Source of the DNA: a virus
Length of the DNA: 46,636 nucleotides
Strand: one strand, 5' to 3'
Virus record (IMG/VR): IMGVR_UViG_3300025012_000149
Span: 1 to 46,636 of that record
The notes beneath the pieces are model-generated. The model saw only the letters and a list, made by a program, of their open reading frames with translations, ran no database searches and was not told where the DNA came from. The stretch's first letter is position 1; each line of letters opens with the position of its first letter. Positions 23,012 to 32,725 of this stretch are shown piece after piece. The position numbers were made by a program, and so were the translations under genes.

Positions 23012-24868
23012 TTATTGTGGAGACATTGACCAGCCACGACATTTGGCTTGTGTTCCTATTGAACCACCACCTGGAACTCTTCGATAATATATTCTTATAT
23101 TGCTCGTTATCGGAAATTTTCCAATAGATTCAGAGGCGGTTCCAGAAGCATTACCGGTTGAAAGAATAGTTTGGGTGGTGCTAGCACCACCGGTTTCAAA
23201 ACCATCAACCCACCAATAAACATCTCCCCATCCCACCCCGCCGCTTGCTTGTCCCCAAAGCCACATATCGGCGGATGTTGCAATTGCAGGAACGTATGTA
23301 GATAAACTAACTGCTACAGCAGCACCATCCGACCCGTTGCCGGTAGATGCTAAAACCTCAAACATTGAACCATATTTGAAATCCCCTGGAGATACATTAT
23401 AAAACTGTATTATATCTCCCGATCCATCGTTCCGAACTGCCCCAAAACATTTAAATGCCGTAGCATAACTTGGCGGCCCGCCGGAATCCGGATCGTTCGT
23501 GTGCCCCACAAGACCTATATTGTTTCCATCTTGAACACCATAAATATAATACCAAGTCGAATTAGCTTCAGATATTGTATCTAATCCTCCAAGACCACTT
23601 ACGCTTAGTTTAAACGTTCCGGATGAAAACTGTTTTCGAGAACCATTGCTCAAATAAAAATATTCGGTTCTGCCAGACCAAGTTGATATCGTTATCGTAT
23701 CGGCGTCGGTCCATACAAGTTTTGGTAACACAATATCGTCCTCCACTTCGATGAAAGTTTGAGCAGACACACTTTGTTCTATATGTCTGCCAGTGCTCGC
23801 AACTACATTCCACAGATTTGAATCTTGCGATATATCCGTTTTTACTTGCGAGCGAAGTTGTTGTTCAACATATGATAATGACCTCGCGGTGTCAAGAGAA
23901 TTTTCAAGTTCTTTCGTTGTTTTTATTTTCTCTTGTATTTCCGCAAAATTCCAGTTTTTGCCCTCTTCCGAAGATCTTATATTTATATACACTTCTGTCC
24001 AATCAATATTTTCTACATCAGATACAGTTAGATTTTTTCTTTTTGTGATGACCGATTTAGTTTCAAACATACCAGATTCTATTTTTTTTTGGTTTGGATG
24101 CGATTTTATATAACTCACATAAAACTGTGATAAATATTTTTTTAAAATCTGAATATCAAACTCTTGAGTTTTATAATAATAGATTTCAAATAAATCACTT
24201 GCCGTTCCTGGTTCATATTTTATACCATATTTCTCGGCATACTTTAACATAGACTTCGAACCAACATTGGCAATAATCTGCCAAGGAATGTGTTTATTGA
24301 TATAAAACCCAAACTTTTCGGCAGCATTTAAATAAAATCCATAATTTGAATCATTTATATATTTTTGTAATGTTTTTTCTTTTGTTGTATATGTTTCTTT
24401 AGCAATATCAATTACAAGTCCACTTACAAATACTGGGCATTTATTTGATTTTACGAATGCCGTTTTCGTTATTGGATGTCTTAAAAAGTCTTTTGAAAAT
24501 AAAATAAACTCATTGATAAAATCTCTAAAGTTTAATATTTTTGAAGATCTATTATTAGTATTGATATATGAAACAACGAATGCTTCATATATTTTTGACA
24601 TATTTTGATGATAGATTTCGTTTAAGTTTTGCCAGGCGCGATATGGTTTTATTTTATCATATACAGAATCTTTATTTATTCTTCCTTGAACTTTTGCTCT
24701 TTCAAAATATTGCTGTAAATCATGAAAAGCATCTACAACAAAATCAGCCGCCATAAATGTTCCTTCATCATCAATGGGAGATAGATTTGATTCAGAAAGA
24801 AATACATAGTTTCCCTTTCGATCAACTTTTCCATAGTTTTGCTTATCATACCATAAATCGATCAACAT
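23012..24868 (-). CDS. Virion structural protein with fibre-like C-terminal domain
   Basis: 618 residues. Residues 1-320 are mixed, with many Tyr and Lys (YFERAKVQG, AEKFGFYINKHIPW), resembling a conserved structural protein of T4-like environmental phages. From about 350 the composition changes to Gly/Ser/Thr-rich beta strands (WTDADTITISTWSG, YFYLSNGSRKQFSSG, YIYGVQDGNNIGLVGH) ending in IRIYYRRVPGGGSIG, typical of receptor-binding tail or head fibres. The last gene of the tail module in transcription order, directly after the hub. A role in host recognition is inferred. Confidence 0.65.
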   Translation of the reverse strand: MLIDLWYDKQNYGKVDRKGNYVFLSESNLSPIDDEGTFMAADFVVDAFHDLQQYFERAKVQGRINKDSVYDKIKPYRAWQNLNEIYHQNMSKIYEAFVVSYINTNNRSSKILNFRDFINEFILFSKDFLRHPITKTAFVKSNKCPVFVSGLVIDIAKETYTTKEKTLQKYINDSNYGFYLNAAEKFGFYINKHIPWQIIANVGSKSMLKYAEKYGIKYEPGTASDLFEIYYYKTQEFDIQILKKYLSQFYVSYIKSHPNQKKIESGMFETKSVITKRKNLTVSDVENIDWTEVYINIRSSEEGKNWNFAEIQEKIKTTKELENSLDTARSLSYVEQQLRSQVKTDISQDSNLWNVVASTGRHIEQSVSAQTFIEVEDDIVLPKLVWTDADTITISTWSGRTEYFYLSNGSRKQFSSGTFKLSVSGLGGLDTISEANSTWYYIYGVQDGNNIGLVGHTNDPDSGGPPSYATAFKCFGAVRNDGSGDIIQFYNVSPGDFKYGSMFEVLASTGNGSDGAAVAVSLSTYVPAIATSADMWLWGQASGGVGWGDVYWWVDGFETGGASTTQTILSTGNASGTASESIGKFPITSNIRIYYRRVPGGGSIGTQAKCRGWSMSPQ

Positions 24869-24873
24869 TTTTA

Positions 24874-27435
24874 TTAGGGCCTATTTGTAAACAATATTTT
24901 CCAGAATCTTCTTGAATGTTCTTTCTTTTCTTTTTCTTCTATTTTGCTTGAAGCCACAATCTTCTTATTTATTTTATTAAATCGTTCAATATTTTCTTTT
25001 GTTCTCTCAACCGGCTTTTTCATTTGTTTTCCACTTTCTTCGGCATATTGCCAAATCGCGGTAATCGTAGTTTCATAATCGTTAGAACTAAAAGAATGCT
25101 CTATTCCAATAACATTATAATAACCGCCCAAACCAAGTTCTCTCGCCAAAGACCCTTTCGCCAACGGATTATCCAACCCCATCCGCGATGTATCAATATA
25201 TATTTGTGCGCCTGGATAAAATATATTGTTTCCGATCATCGTTATTTTGGCATTATAAAGACCTTGTATTCTTTTTGACTCACTTGAAGTTTGTGTTGCT
25301 CTCATTGTGTCGACATGTGGTTGTGAAACTCTTTCAAACTCTATTTTTTTAACGAGGCCGCCATTCGCGCCGGTATACAAATGATAAATGCCTCTTTCAA
25401 TATCTTCTTTTTCATTTCCTTTCAATCCGTGATTAGGAGACGAAGAAACATAGATATATAGATAATGAAATAACTGTGGCGTAGGTTTGTGTGTGCTATA
25501 TGAAAATGGCTCGTTATTTGCCGATGTTCCTCTTCTATTGATTAAATCATTTATTGTTATTCTTTCTTTTGCGCCGGAAGGAATGGGTTCTATTTCGCCA
25601 TCTTTTCCCATTCCCGGAACTGTAAAAAAGTTCATACTTATATCATTTATTTGTTGCCCCAATCCTAAAAAACACAGTTCTCCCAATGCCGGCGTTACAA
25701 GAGAAGATAAGATATCTTTTAAAAATGGCGCCAAATGATATGATGGTCTTTGTGGGGCCACGACCTTTTTTAACCACCAAGTCAAAAATAGATTTAATGA
25801 GATTGGAATATCGGCAATATTTAATGTCTTTGGAGTAGTATCGTTTGGATTTGTTGGATCAATAAATGTAATAGGTCCCAATATTACTCTCAACGACTTC
25901 TTATTTAAAACAGATAAAGCAATATCTAAAAGATCTCCCAAATAAAAAAAATTGATTCTCTTACACTCTTTACATTCTTTGGGTTTATCTGATAAAACAA
26001 ACTCTTCAAACTCTCCGACCACTTTCTCTACTTCTTCTTTGGTTTTTTTTCTTAAAATTGTAGAAGTTTTTTTAAGTTCCAACTCCGAAACATTTATTTT
26101 AGCAGTCGCCTCTTGAAACCTTTTAAAAACATTTGTCGGCAATGTTCTCTTGGGATTTATTTTTTGTGTTCTCAAATTTTCTTTTATAAATTTTTCATAA
26201 AATATAATATCTTCGTCAGTTAAAGTCCCTTTTTCTTTTAATTTGTCCAAAACTTCTTTTTGACCTTTATCAAATGCTTTAATTGACGATTCATCAACAT
26301 CAATAAACCACATTTTTGACGATCCTTGAATGGCTTTAATCAATCTGGAATATCTTATTTGTTTATCTAATGATTCCGCAAATAAAGATTCTCGTGAAAG
26401 TTGCTGTGCTTTCGTTGGTTTAATACCGACGGCAACTTCTGTTTTATTTTCCGGATTTCCACTTGTTAAAACATTATCTATAATCCATTTTTTCGCTTTT
26501 AATCTATCTGTTGTTGGTGCTTTTTGTTGTTTCTCTTCTTTAGATGCTTTTTTTGCCAAATCCTTTGAAACTTGTAAAAATGCTGTTGGAGATAATAGAT
26601 CCGCTCTCTCATCTGCCATCAATGCTTCTCCGCGAGCATTATAATCTATACTCACCTCTAATGAACCGTTTTGATCAAAGCGAAGATTTTCGCTATGTAG
26701 TGTCATCAATAAAACGGTGCTGGAGCGATCGATTGCCTTTCTTAAAGACTTATTTATTAAAATCTCATTTGGATCGGAAGGACTTGCCCAGCCAGCGATT
26801 ATTTTAATCTCAAAATGCTTTGGATTCCAGACTCTTGCCCCTTTTATGGTTTTTCCTGTTTTCGGATCCGTCCTATTTGTATCAATATAATCTGCTTCAG
26901 GAACCAAAAGATTGTATAATCTTCCGGTATTCTCATCTTCCGCTGGCGCCAATATACTTGAAGCATTTTGTAAATAAAATGTTAGATTACATTGAGAATA
27001 CCCAGCTTGCGTTATATTTTCGCCCCTTAGCGCATAACTGAAACTTTTTAATCCAACATCATCGCCTCGTCCAAATCTTGTTTTTGTTATATTATCAATC
27101 GTTTTTAAGTTCGTATGATCTCGGAATACAATCTCTTGATCAATGGGTTTAGATTTTTTATCTGGATTTGAATATTTGACTTTAAATATTTGTATTTTGG
27201 GAACAAGCAAAGCAAGTTGTGCTGGAGTTATATGAAATAAATCTTCTATTCCTTTCTTTCCAACCAACTCGTGAACAACCAAGGGAGGATTTCCATTCAA
27301 CATTATAAAATTTTGATATGATTGTTGTTTTGTTACACTCTCATTGATATTTGAAAGTTTGCGCCAGTTTTCGATCAAAAAACATTGTTCTTGAAAGCGT
27401 TCACCTTCTTTTATATCTTTTTCGTTATCTGCCAT
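24874..27435 (-). CDS. Baseplate hub-like structural protein
   Basis: 853 residues. The C-terminal part (about 720-830) reads IQGLYNAKITMIGN, IYIDTSRMG and GGYYNVIGIEHSFSSNDYET, then TITAIW, the pattern of gp27/gpD-type hub proteins in which beta-barrel domains cap the tail tube. The N-terminal region has VPKIQIFKVKY and repeated strand-turn patterns. Placed after the LysM-type gp53 homologue and before the fibre-like gene, as expected for baseplate genes. Exact T4 equivalent not certain. Confidence 0.7.
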   Translation of the reverse strand: MADNEKDIKEGERFQEQCFLIENWRKLSNINESVTKQQSYQNFIMLNGNPPLVVHELVGKKGIEDLFHITPAQLALLVPKIQIFKVKYSNPDKKSKPIDQEIVFRDHTNLKTIDNITKTRFGRGDDVGLKSFSYALRGENITQAGYSQCNLTFYLQNASSILAPAEDENTGRLYNLLVPEADYIDTNRTDPKTGKTIKGARVWNPKHFEIKIIAGWASPSDPNEILINKSLRKAIDRSSTVLLMTLHSENLRFDQNGSLEVSIDYNARGEALMADERADLLSPTAFLQVSKDLAKKASKEEKQQKAPTTDRLKAKKWIIDNVLTSGNPENKTEVAVGIKPTKAQQLSRESLFAESLDKQIRYSRLIKAIQGSSKMWFIDVDESSIKAFDKGQKEVLDKLKEKGTLTDEDIIFYEKFIKENLRTQKINPKRTLPTNVFKRFQEATAKINVSELELKKTSTILRKKTKEEVEKVVGEFEEFVLSDKPKECKECKRINFFYLGDLLDIALSVLNKKSLRVILGPITFIDPTNPNDTTPKTLNIADIPISLNLFLTWWLKKVVAPQRPSYHLAPFLKDILSSLVTPALGELCFLGLGQQINDISMNFFTVPGMGKDGEIEPIPSGAKERITINDLINRRGTSANNEPFSYSTHKPTPQLFHYLYIYVSSSPNHGLKGNEKEDIERGIYHLYTGANGGLVKKIEFERVSQPHVDTMRATQTSSESKRIQGLYNAKITMIGNNIFYPGAQIYIDTSRMGLDNPLAKGSLARELGLGGYYNVIGIEHSFSSNDYETTITAIWQYAEESGKQMKKPVERTKENIERFNKINKKIVASSKIEEKEKKEHSRRFWKILFTNRP

Positions 27436-27446
27436 TTTATTTTTGT

Positions 27447-27785
27447 TTAATATCCGAGTATTTGAAGAACTTTATTGAGAGGAAAGGGAATATAAATGAC
27501 ATCTCCAACATTTATATGTGCTTCTGTTGGTTTTTGATTATAATGAGCAATAACATACCATAAATCAACATCGCCATAATGTTCGTGCGCCAACTTATAA
27601 AAACGATCTCCAGTCTTCCATATATGCCCAATGATATCAAGATCGGCGATTTCTTCAGTGGTCGGATGTTTTAATACTTGTGTCCGAAACATCCGAATGA
27701 AGTTGACACCTCTATCGCGAAAGATCTTCTTATAGTTTTCGTTATCATTTATAGAAACTACTTGATTATCATATCGTCCTGCCAT
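27447..27785 (-). CDS. 53: Baseplate wedge protein, gp53/LysM type
   Basis: 112 residues. The C-terminal half, WKTGDRFYKLAHEHYGD then LWYVIAHYNQKP, INVGDVIYIPFP, is a LysM-like fold as in T4 gp53 and the tail X proteins of other myophages. The N-terminus (MAGRYDNQVVS) is short. It lies between two tail genes with 2- and 11-base gaps. Confidence 0.8.
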   Translation of the reverse strand: MAGRYDNQVVSINDNENYKKIFRDRGVNFIRMFRTQVLKHPTTEEIADLDIIGHIWKTGDRFYKLAHEHYGDVDLWYVIAHYNQKPTEAHINVGDVIYIPFPLNKVLQILGY

Positions 27786-27787
27786 TT

Positions 27788-28585
27788 TTATTTAACACCC
27801 AATACTTTGTTTGCTTGAGCACTTCTTTGTGCGTCTGTTCCACCGGTTTTTGAACTATTGTTAACTTCCTTTAACTTTAAATCATCAAAGTCTCGTTCGC
27901 CATACGGAAAAAGCGGAGTTCTTTTGTTTTTTTCTCTATTCCACCCCAAAGGAGTTGTGTGTAATACCGTAAACTCACAAGATAGATTGACCGTTTTTGG
28001 ATGTAATATTGCCGGTTCTGGATCAAACATTCCTGCGTTTAAATCTGGTTCATATGTGAATCCCGCCACTTTTCCAACCAATCCGCTATCCGCTATAGTT
28101 CCACCTGCTTTTGCTTCTGATTTTCCTGGAGAAGAAGGACTTTCTTTGTTTCCTTCACCATAACTTCGTATCAAGTTGGCAAAAGACAACTTCATCAGCG
28201 GAGATGCCACGATTGAAGAAGCATTAAACTTTCCAGAACTTTTATCATAAACCGGATAAAGCATTGATAAAAGAAGAGAAGATCTTTGAAGATTTTCTTT
28301 TGCTTCTTGTTCTGATGCCGCAACAACGCTCCAACCAAGCGAAATCACTCTTCTTGTGTTTATAAAGTTTGAAATCGGATCCGATCTTCCGTACACATCT
28401 TCATCTTTCCAGTTGGAAGTATATTGATCGGAATATCTTGTAATCATTGCTTTAAACTGAACAGAACGACCGGTGGGAATATGAAAAAACTCAATAAAAT
28501 ACTTCTTATTTACATAAGACCATTCCGCATCAAAATAACTCGATCCTTCTTCTTTTTTTCCGGGACCTATTTTAAAGTTTGGCAT
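27788..28585 (-). CDS. Virion structural protein, likely tail tube-baseplate junction
   Basis: 265 residues. FHIPTGRSVQFKAMITRYSD, then FINTRRVISLGWSVVAASE and LLLSMLYPVY, then CEFTVLHTTPLGW, are strand-rich segments. Position just before the gp53-like and hub genes suggests a tube initiator or tail-end protein (gp48/gp54 role), but I do not recognise a definite family. No ribosome site is visible and the start overlaps the region of the upstream stop, suggesting coupling. Confidence 0.55.
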   Translation of the reverse strand: MPNFKIGPGKKEEGSSYFDAEWSYVNKKYFIEFFHIPTGRSVQFKAMITRYSDQYTSNWKDEDVYGRSDPISNFINTRRVISLGWSVVAASEQEAKENLQRSSLLLSMLYPVYDKSSGKFNASSIVASPLMKLSFANLIRSYGEGNKESPSSPGKSEAKAGGTIADSGLVGKVAGFTYEPDLNAGMFDPEPAILHPKTVNLSCEFTVLHTTPLGWNREKNKRTPLFPYGERDFDDLKLKEVNNSSKTGGTDAQRSAQANKVLGVK

Positions 28586-28588
28586 TCA

Positions 28589-29323
28589 TTAGTAAATAGA
28601 AATATCTCCTAAAATACTATCAACCTCTTCTCTGGTTTCATATTTTAACAGCCTTTTCTTTGCGTCTTGAAACTTTTTCATATTATTCTTATAGTTTGCC
28701 ATATTTAAAGGGACTTCTATAAATGAATCGGTCAAATCAAACCTTTTATTTATTACACTTTTGCTGATCTCAAAACAATAGTGTTCTTTACCGTCTGTAA
28801 ATGATATTCCCGAAGGAGATGAACGAAATACATTGATATTTTCTATATCAATATAGTTCATTTTAGACACAATGATTTGAAATCTTGTTGGTCTACGAAC
28901 AAGCATTATATAATACAATAAATCTGGATTTAGATCGTATTCTTTTATAGAGAAATCTAATCTTTCATTTCTCAATAAAGAAACAGAACAGGCGACCTCC
29001 TTATATTGTTCACCATACAATAACTCTTTATATTTATCTCGATCTCTGTTGTGTTCCGAGATTTTTTCATATTCTGATTTACAGTTTTCCTTTTCCATAA
29101 TCGTTTTCGCGCCGATGCCAATATCATTTTTTACAAGATCTATGGCAACATCTTTTCCGGAAATATTCAAAGAACAACCAAAACTTTCATAAACAAAGTT
29201 TTCCCAATCCTTTGAAGATACATATAGATTTCCATCTCTACTATTTCCCTTATTTGAAACATTTGCCAATAAACTTAAATCATCTTTGATTTTAAGCAGT
29301 TCGACGCCCTCAAAAAATATCAT
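28589..29323 (-). CDS. Unrecognised protein, possibly a restriction-like nuclease, with own promoter
   Basis: 244 residues. DGNLYVSSKDWENFVYES is followed by KDVAIDLVKNDIGIGAKTIM, a D-x(n)-GIGAKT layout reminiscent of some PD-(D/E)XK nucleases, but the second acidic/Lys motif is not clear. Later strands (FQIIVSK, SFIEVPLN) have no known match. Unlike its virion neighbours it is preceded by a sigma-70-like promoter (29363-29392) and a good ribosome site (AGGAG), so it looks like a separately expressed insert in the tail module. Confidence 0.5.
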   Translation of the reverse strand: MIFFEGVELLKIKDDLSLLANVSNKGNSRDGNLYVSSKDWENFVYESFGCSLNISGKDVAIDLVKNDIGIGAKTIMEKENCKSEYEKISEHNRDRDKYKELLYGEQYKEVACSVSLLRNERLDFSIKEYDLNPDLLYYIMLVRRPTRFQIIVSKMNYIDIENINVFRSSPSGISFTDGKEHYCFEISKSVINKRFDLTDSFIEVPLNMANYKNNMKKFQDAKKRLLKYETREEVDSILGDISIY

Positions 29324-29362
29324 TTTCCACTCCTATGTTTAGCACTTCAGCACATATATAAA

Positions 29363-29392
29363 GTTATACTTAAGTTATTTGCGGAGTGTCAA
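29363..29392 (-). promoter_or_regulatory. Sigma-70-like promoter
   Basis: TTGACA (29387-29392), 18-base spacer, TATAAC (29363-29368) on the minus strand, in the 71-base gap after the tape-measure gene. It faces the gene at 28589-29323. Confidence 0.75.
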
Positions 29393-29394
29393 GA

Positions 29395-32109
29395 TTAAAT
29401 GGCACGACGAGGAGACATTTTTTTGTTCATCACATCAACAATCCGCTTGTCGATTTCTTTGCCGTCCAATTGAAGGATTACGGTAAATCCTCCAGTTCCA
29501 GAGGTACCGCCGGCGCCAGAAGATGCCGTATTTGTAAGGAAGTTTGTAAAACTATTGGTTACATTGTTGACTTTGGTTTCTTCAACGATTTCTTTATATC
29601 TTTGTGCTTGATCAACAAGTTTTCTTGTGTTTTCAACCGAAACTGGTTCCAAGTCGTTTGATGCTTCGACGACGGACGATAAACTTTGTATTGTTGAGTT
29701 AAATGATATTACTTTTTTATCTGGAATACTGCCCATTGCTTTTGCTATTTTCGTAATCATTTCGGCGACGCCGGAAAGAGCAGAAACCGTTCTTTCACTA
29801 AACTTCGAAAGACTCATAAACATTATGGTCAAGAACATAAGATCTTTTGTTTTTATAAGTGCCAAAGATAACGCCAGCGCTCCCATTCCAACAGCCAAAG
29901 CAGTTAACCCTATGGACGCCATAATCGCCCCAGGAAGCATTAATATCATTGCCAGCGATAAAGCGGTCAGATTTAAAGCAAACGCCCCCAAAGTCTCCTG
30001 ATGTTGTAATAATAGAGCAAAAAACCCTGTCAATGATTTAATAACCAATGCTATGCCGGTCATTATAAGAAATATTCCAGCGCCAATCAACCCCACAGCA
30101 ATACCAAGAGGTATCATTCCTGCCGAGGCGGCTAATGATGCCGTAGCGAGGAAATAAAGACCAACGCCGATCATCGTCAAAATAGTAACCAACAGAACCC
30201 CTTCTCCTAATGATATTCCTTTTAATGATTTTGCCAATAATGCGATACCTGCCGTTGCCAAAGCAACTCCAGCACCAATCATCATTATTGCCAAACCCAA
30301 AGCAAGCATTGGTCCAACCGATGCTTTTGTTGTGGCGGTTTGTTCTTTTTGAACCTTATTTAATGCTTTATCGGTTGCCATTTCCACATTTCGTGCGGTT
30401 ATTTTTGCCCATATTTTACTTATAAATCCGGTCAATATTCCCGCTCCGTTTTTAACGACGCGATTTAAAACAAATAATACACCAGTAACAGATACTACTA
30501 TTGGAATAAGTTTTCCGCCCCAAGCCTCATTCCATTGTAAGATTTTATCAATAAAACCACGAACAACATCAATAACCGGACGCATACTTACGGCAAACAT
30601 CATCATTGTTTGTCTCAACTTATCTGTTATTGATTGTGTTATTTTTGTCATATCCGCCATTTGTTTTTGTGTCAGCGCTTCTTTTTGTGATGCCGCAATA
30701 TTTTTATCTATATCTCCGGTCAATAACTTTCGGACTTCTCCTTCGTCTTTTAAAGATGGAATGACATCACGAACCGATTGTAGAAAATAATATCGCTGTG
30801 CTTCGGTCATTGTGTCCAATGATTTTCCAGACTTTTTAAATGCTTCTCCAAGCATTCTTATTCTGTCGGCTGGATCAACATTTTTAATCATTGTCATTGA
30901 ATCAAGAAAACCACCACTCAATATTTGATTTAACTTTCCTACTGCTTCACCAGCGCTCGCAAAGGTATCAAACTGTTTGGTGATTCCTATTAAAGAAGAA
31001 ACCTGAATACCTGTACTTTTTGCTACTGCCGAAAGTTCTTTAAACTTTTGTATTGCCGTATCTCCAAAAGCAGTCAATGAAGGTAGAGCATTGCGAAAAT
31101 CCTCTGCCATTTGTTTCGGAGATAACCCCAAAGCAACACCGGTGGCAACGATTTCTTTTTGTGCCGTCATCGCTTGATTTACATTGAGTCCAAGCGATTT
31201 CGTCATTCCTTGAATATTTTCGGCAGTTGTTTCACTATCAACTCCAAGTTTTTCCATTGTTGCTGAAAATAATGAAAGTTCTCTTTGAGTTTGCCTGTTC
31301 AACAGAGTAAAATCTGTAAAAACGCGTCTTAAAGATTCAATAGATTTTGCCGCATCTTCCGTGCTGATACCCAAGGTTAAATGATCTTTTCCAAGATCGA
31401 CAATCATATTGTCATATTCACCAATGGCACCAGTAGCACGATTAAATGACGCTAAAGCAAAATCTTGTTCTTTAATCAACATTCCGGTTGCTTCTTCAAC
31501 TTTTAATAAAGAAGATTTAAATATATTTGTTAAAGATATAGCTTTTGCTATACCTTTCCCAATACTAGCAATAGCTTTTCCAATATCTTCTGCGGATAAA
31601 AGTTGAGATATTAAAGAAGATTTATCCGAACTTATCCCCGTCAATATTGTTATAATGCGTTCGGTGGTATTTTCAATATTTTGATATGTTTCTTCTTGTT
31701 CTTTTATTGTCTTATTTGTTTCTTCATATGCTTTCTTTTCTTTATCTAAAATATCTTTCTTTTCTTTCCAATGCTTTTTTGCTTCTTCGTATTGATCTCG
31801 TTGTATTTTTTCTTGTTCTTTGAGATTATTTAAATGTTCTTCAGATACATCATTTAGTTTTTTAGCATCTTCTAATAACTTTTCAGCATTTTTCAGTTTA
31901 TGCTGTTGATCAATAAGTTCTTCATCAGAAAGAGTTACTTCTTTTTTAGATATTTCAAGACGCTTTTGTGCCTTTTCTTCAATATCGGTTAAAAGATCGA
32001 GTTTTTCTTTTTCAAGTTCAATCTCTTTCTTTAACTTTTCAATATTTTGTTGTCTTTTGTTAACGATATTCGTTATCGTTTTAAGGAGTTCTTCTTCGGG
32101 AGTTGCCAT
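29395..32109 (-). CDS. Tail tape measure protein
   Basis: 904 residues. Residues 1-160 are a long charged coiled coil (repeated Lys/Glu heptads). Residues 160-590 are helical with alpha-rich phage tape-measure composition (EDIGKAIASIGKGIAKA, MTKSLGLNVNQAMTA). About 600-790 contain several long hydrophobic segments (MLALGLAIMMIGAGVALA and similar). The C-terminus is Gly/Thr-rich and ends in basic residues. Tape measures set tail length and enter the host envelope. The position after the tube and chaperone-like genes supports this. Confidence 0.88.
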   Translation of the reverse strand: MATPEEELLKTITNIVNKRQQNIEKLKKEIELEKEKLDLLTDIEEKAQKRLEISKKEVTLSDEELIDQQHKLKNAEKLLEDAKKLNDVSEEHLNNLKEQEKIQRDQYEEAKKHWKEKKDILDKEKKAYEETNKTIKEQEETYQNIENTTERIITILTGISSDKSSLISQLLSAEDIGKAIASIGKGIAKAISLTNIFKSSLLKVEEATGMLIKEQDFALASFNRATGAIGEYDNMIVDLGKDHLTLGISTEDAAKSIESLRRVFTDFTLLNRQTQRELSLFSATMEKLGVDSETTAENIQGMTKSLGLNVNQAMTAQKEIVATGVALGLSPKQMAEDFRNALPSLTAFGDTAIQKFKELSAVAKSTGIQVSSLIGITKQFDTFASAGEAVGKLNQILSGGFLDSMTMIKNVDPADRIRMLGEAFKKSGKSLDTMTEAQRYYFLQSVRDVIPSLKDEGEVRKLLTGDIDKNIAASQKEALTQKQMADMTKITQSITDKLRQTMMMFAVSMRPVIDVVRGFIDKILQWNEAWGGKLIPIVVSVTGVLFVLNRVVKNGAGILTGFISKIWAKITARNVEMATDKALNKVQKEQTATTKASVGPMLALGLAIMMIGAGVALATAGIALLAKSLKGISLGEGVLLVTILTMIGVGLYFLATASLAASAGMIPLGIAVGLIGAGIFLIMTGIALVIKSLTGFFALLLQHQETLGAFALNLTALSLAMILMLPGAIMASIGLTALAVGMGALALSLALIKTKDLMFLTIMFMSLSKFSERTVSALSGVAEMITKIAKAMGSIPDKKVISFNSTIQSLSSVVEASNDLEPVSVENTRKLVDQAQRYKEIVEETKVNNVTNSFTNFLTNTASSGAGGTSGTGGFTVILQLDGKEIDKRIVDVMNKKMSPRRAI

Positions 32110-32114
32110 TTAGA

Positions 32115-32609
32115 TTATTTAAAAGGCCAAATCAAGTTCGTTGTTCTCTCGAACTTTTTGACCGCTCCATCAAGCATATGCTTTGAACGATATGTCTCTG
32201 GATCTTCTAACCCGTATTTCTTATATGCTTCAATATATCTTTTTTCTTTTTGAAGTGTTCCATAAAAACTTTCAACTTCTCTTTTTGTTCCACGAACGGA
32301 AACTGGAATAGTATTCATTCCAAACATTCGCTCCAATATTGTTTTAACCCAAGCGCCCCACATCGCAAGAAAACTTTCATTTAGTTGACCACGATTTGCT
32401 ATTCCAAGATCGACCACAATCGGCTGTTGATTCATTATTTCCTCGCTTTCTCCAATGGGAGGTGCGCTTTCGGAACGCTCCGGATTTGGATGCTCTGTGT
32501 ATGGAGGAACATTTGGGTGTCCTCCCTTTGAGATAAGTTCAACTTTTTTCTTTTTATGACCGGAAATCATTTTCTGTTGAAATGGTTCCGTTTCGTTGAG
32601 ATTTTTCAT
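32115..32609 (-). CDS. Unrecognised virion-region protein
   Basis: 164 residues from the ATG at 32607-32609, chosen because GAGGG lies 8 bases upstream; the frame is open to 32756 but that extension crosses the promoter region. The first 60 residues are Lys/Pro/Glu-rich and disordered in look. The second half (FLAMWGAWVKTILERMFG, then KRYIEAYKKYGLED) is helical. It lies immediately before the tape measure gene, so a tape-measure partner is possible. No family recognised. Confidence 0.65.
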   Translation of the reverse strand: MKNLNETEPFQQKMISGHKKKKVELISKGGHPNVPPYTEHPNPERSESAPPIGESEEIMNQQPIVVDLGIANRGQLNESFLAMWGAWVKTILERMFGMNTIPVSVRGTKREVESFYGTLQKEKRYIEAYKKYGLEDPETYRSKHMLDGAVKKFERTTNLIWPFK

Positions 32610-32625
32610 ATAGAAACCCTCAACA

Positions 32626-32632
32626 TAAATAG
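32626..32632 (-). promoter_or_regulatory. Possible late promoter core
   Basis: CTATTTA on the minus strand, 17 bases upstream of the gene starting at 32609. The same core lies inside the 12-base word shared upstream of the tail sheath and a neck gene. Alone it is weak evidence. Confidence 0.35.
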
Positions 32633-32725
32633 ATATATGATTTGTTTTTAGATAACACTTTGAAATATTTAAACATTTTTTATTTGATTTTAAAATGTAT
32701 TTACCATAAGGAGATAAAACATAAT

